6,137 bases of DNA from Verrucomicrobiota bacterium (GTDB taxonomy: Bacteria; Verrucomicrobiota; Verrucomicrobiia; Limisphaerales; UBA1100): NCBI GenBank assembly GCA_028872645.1, contig JAPKDK010000181.1, positions 1-6,137 of the forward strand. The letters are read 5' to 3'. This document shows, piece after piece, positions 5,952 to 6,137 of this stretch (positions are counted from its first letter, which is position 1; every line of letters begins with the position of its first letter). Both the position numbers and the translations under genes were made by a program. Under the pieces are notes generated by a model. That model did no database searches. It had not been told where the DNA came from and saw only the letters and a list, made by a program, of their open reading frames with translations.

Positions 5952-6137
5952 ATGAAAGATAATACTACCCGACCGGCCGCGTTGGCGGCGGTTTTCAGCC
6001 TCACTGCAATTCTGCTCTGGTGGGGAATTCCCAAGATTCAGGACAACCCGGTTTCTTCTCAGCCGACCTCGGCGCAAGGGCCCACAGGGGCGGCGGAGCG
6101 GTTGGCGGGGATGCGGGAACAGTCGCAATCGGCGGCT
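5952..6137 (+). CDS. Partial gene for an N-terminally membrane-anchored protein of unknown function
   Basis: An open frame begins at ATG 5952 with AAAGG 8 nt upstream, and it runs to the window edge without a stop (62 codons visible). The product begins MKDNTTRP, then has a hydrophobic segment (about residues 9-26, including LAAVFSLTAILLWWGI), then a Gln/Ser/Pro/Ala-rich stretch. This pattern fits a signal anchor or signal peptide with a short cytoplasmic N terminus; no clear signal peptidase site is visible. The family cannot be named from this fragment. It is divergent from the ECF sigma-factor gene across a shared control region, so it may be part of the same regulon. The good ribosome binding site and membrane-type N terminus make a real gene likely. 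Confidence 0.72.
   Translation, partial: MKDNTTRPAALAAVFSLTAILLWWGIPKIQDNPVSSQPTSAQGPTGAAERLAGMREQSQSAA

Noticed and set aside
5798..6128. Minus-strand frames antisense to the right-edge gene
   Set aside because: The plus-strand frame from 5952 has a good ribosome binding site and a membrane-anchor N terminus; the antisense frames have neither.

Overview
The window looks like chromosomal DNA from a bacterium of the Planctomycetes-Verrucomicrobia-Chlamydiae superphylum, most likely a verrucomicrobial relative. This is inferred from gene style, not from a search. The main clues are a short planctomycete/verrucomicrobial-type ECF sigma factor encoded with a membrane-anchored Ser/Thr kinase that carries a LamG-like domain, and a kinase hinge insertion of a kind I associate with these phyla. 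There is no sign of mobile elements, CRISPR or tRNA.

Left part (1-1233, minus strand): a zinc-ribbon/coiled-coil protein gene (COG1579/DUF164 type) is followed 56 nt downstream by the class A RNase P RNA gene (rnpB). The rnpB P1 helix closes exactly at the window edge. A good candidate promoter (TTGACA, 17-nt spacer) precedes the zinc-ribbon gene. A weaker one precedes rnpB.

Centre (1282-2850, plus strand): guaA, an intact glutamine-hydrolysing GMP synthase, is transcribed divergently from the zinc-ribbon gene and convergently with the kinase gene, 22 nt away.

Right part (2873-5675, minus strand): three genes overlap by 4 nt at each junction, in the order ECF sigma factor, a 68-aa Arg/Trp-rich protein of unknown function, and a Ser/Thr kinase with one membrane segment and extracytoplasmic LamG-like and beta-rich regions. 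The layout suggests a signalling unit: the outer domain senses something at the cell surface, the cytoplasmic kinase acts on the sigma factor or the small protein, and the sigma factor changes transcription. No recognisable anti-sigma factor is present.

A 276-nt divergent intergenic region (5676-5951) separates this cassette from a gene running off the right edge. Only its N-terminal 62 codons are visible, and they encode a membrane anchor. It is a natural candidate target or partner of the sigma factor, but nothing in the window proves this.
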